DNA of 39,449 nt from Oligoflexia bacterium (GTDB taxonomy: Bacteria; Bdellovibrionota; UBA1018): positions 1 to 39,449 of the forward strand of contig CAIRTR010000220.1 in assembly GCA_903881565.1 (NCBI GenBank). The letters run 5' to 3'. This document shows, one piece after another, positions 38,679 to 39,449 of the stretch; the stretch's first letter is position 1, and each line of letters opens with the position of its first letter. Under the pieces are notes generated by a model that did no database searches, was not told the origin of the DNA, and saw only the letters and a list, made by a program, of their open reading frames with translations. The position numbers and the translations under genes are program-made.

Positions 38679-39086
38679 ATGACCCCTTCAGGAAAGAAAA
38701 CAATTCTTATTGTCGAGGATGACGAAGGCATTGGCGCCACGCTGAAAATTTTTCTCGAAACAGAAGCCTATGAAGTGGTTCTTGCGAATAACGGCTTAGT
38801 GGCCTTAGAACTCCTATGCACGTGTGAGTTCCCGAGTCTCATCCTGCTTGACATGAAAATGCCGATCATGAATGGTTGGGAATTTGCGGCGGCGTTTCGC
38901 GCTAAATATGGCAAGCAGGTTCCTATGGTGGTCATGACCGCTGCTGCCGATGCTGAACAAAGGGCAAGGGAGGTCGAGGCAGTCGATTGGTTGGAAAAAC
39001 CTTTTCGGTTTGCGGAGCTTCTGCAGAAGATTAAGAAGATCCTGGACTCTTCTTCGCTTCCGGCAGGAGAGGGATCCTCACCGTGA
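38679..39086 (+). CDS. Single-domain response regulator, partner of the upstream kinase
   Basis: A 135-residue receiver with acidic pocket (IVEDDEG), phospho-acceptor Asp in LLDMKMPIMNG, Thr in VMTAAA and Lys in WLEKPF. It starts three bases after the kinase stop and no output domain follows. Its 3' end overlaps the convergent partial kinase at 39031 by 56 bases. Probably phosphorylated by the HAMP-PAS kinase; its output is unknown. Confidence 0.85.
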   Translation: MTPSGKKTILIVEDDEGIGATLKIFLETEAYEVVLANNGLVALELLCTCEFPSLILLDMKMPIMNGWEFAAAFRAKYGKQVPMVVMTAAADAEQRAREVEAVDWLEKPFRFAELLQKIKKILDSSSLPAGEGSSP

Positions 39087-39449
39087 TCGTCGTCCCTCTT
39101 TTGGGCTCACTTTGAACGTCAATGGCCGCACGATGGGCCGTTAGAATCCCATAGAGGATTGACATCCCCAGGCCTGTTCCTTTACCCACGGGTTTAGTCG
39201 TGAAGAACGGTTCAAATATTTTTTTTTGAATCTCTTCGGTCATGCCAATGCCGTTATCGGATACTTCAACGAGAATACTCTCGCCCTGTATTTTGGAGCT
39301 GATCGAGAGCTTCATGGTATAAGGGGTTTGAGAGGCTCTTGATTCATTTGCCATCTCGTCAAGCGCGTCGCGAGCGTTTCCCAGCATATTGATCCAGACC
39401 TGCTCCAACTGAGAGGCGTCACCGTGCGCCCACATGTTCTGCGTACAGA
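39031..39449 (-). CDS. Partial histidine kinase, cut by the right edge
   Basis: The C-terminal part of a sensor kinase: N box (NMLGNARDALDE), G1 (DNGIGM), F box (FEPFFTTK) and G2 (GKGTGLGMSI). The frame is open through base 39449, so the N-terminal half with its HisKA and sensor domains lies outside. The ATPase domain is very like that of the kinase at 35112, which suggests a recent paralogue pair. Confidence 0.85.
   Translation of the reverse strand, partial: CTQNMWAHGDASQLEQVWINMLGNARDALDEMANESRASQTPYTMKLSISSKIQGESILVEVSDNGIGMTEEIQKKIFEPFFTTKPVGKGTGLGMSILYGILTAHRAAIDVQSEPKRGTTITVRIPLLPEAKKSPGSS

Noticed and set aside
1-39449. tRNA, rRNA, CRISPR array or insertion sequence
   Set aside because: Looked for by eye; I saw no cloverleaf with a standard T-loop, no regularly spaced repeat array and no transposase. 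A covariance-model scan would be needed to exclude small RNAs.

Overview
The window carries a magnetosome gene cluster (MGC) plus a linked iron-uptake locus, so the source is probably a magnetotactic bacterium. The call rests on the combined gene content of one unbroken plus-strand run (about 3.7-17.2 kb): two MamI-like two-helix proteins, a five-TPR MamA-like protein, a LemA-family MamQ-like protein, two cation diffusion facilitators of MamB/MamM type, a double-CXXCH magnetochrome-PDZ protein, a three-PDZ protein, a trypsin-like MamE-type protease, a degenerate MamO-type protease and a LapA-like MamL-type protein. The lineage is uncertain. The many stand-alone receiver proteins, the HNH-endonuclease family at 29.3 kb and the Gram-negative exported proteins (OprB-like porin, lipoproteins) fit Bdellovibrionota or a deltaproteobacterial relative; this is inference from family resemblance, not phylogeny.

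Layout. 0-3.4 kb: a broken ParE-type toxin, then on the minus strand a bacteriohemerythrin, an orphan ParA with an overlapping partner, and small unknown genes; a 455-base gap upstream of parA holds an array of dyads. 3.4-3.7 kb: a divergent intergenic region with a tandem 12-base repeat in front of the mam operon. 3.7-17.2 kb: the mam operon, tightly packed with many 4-base overlaps, ending with a Cys-extended Fur-family regulator and a single-domain receiver. 17.1-24.35 kb (minus strand): OprB-like porin, three exported proteins of unknown function, a DtxR-FeoA fusion, FeoB, a FeoB-associated Cys-rich protein and a short CDF transporter, with two very similar Fur-box-like sites. 24.5-28.3 kb: a helical small protein, a PAS sensor, a receiver and an MHS-family transporter. 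28.3-33.9 kb: a TerB/DnaJ protein, a frameshifted HNH endonuclease, a lipoprotein phosphoesterase, a metzincin-like protease and an exported zeta-toxin-like kinase fused to a HAD-like domain. 33.9-39.4 kb: a two-component signalling block, cut by the right edge.

How it fits together (inference). FeoB/FeoA would bring ferrous iron into the cell. The CDF pair would move it into the magnetosome lumen. Magnetochrome, cytochrome c and possibly a b-type cytochrome would set the Fe(II)/Fe(III) balance. The PDZ and protease proteins would sort and process proteins, MamI/L/Q-like proteins would shape the membrane, and MamA would coat it. Fur- and DtxR-type regulators sit inside both loci. No actin-like mamK gene is present in this window.

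The least ordinary features are two neighbouring PDZ proteins that end in NifX-like (dinitrogenase cofactor) domains, a MamE architecture split over three genes, a CDF paralogue that has lost transmembrane metal ligands, a set of CXXC-rich anchored proteins, and the exported kinase-HAD fusion.
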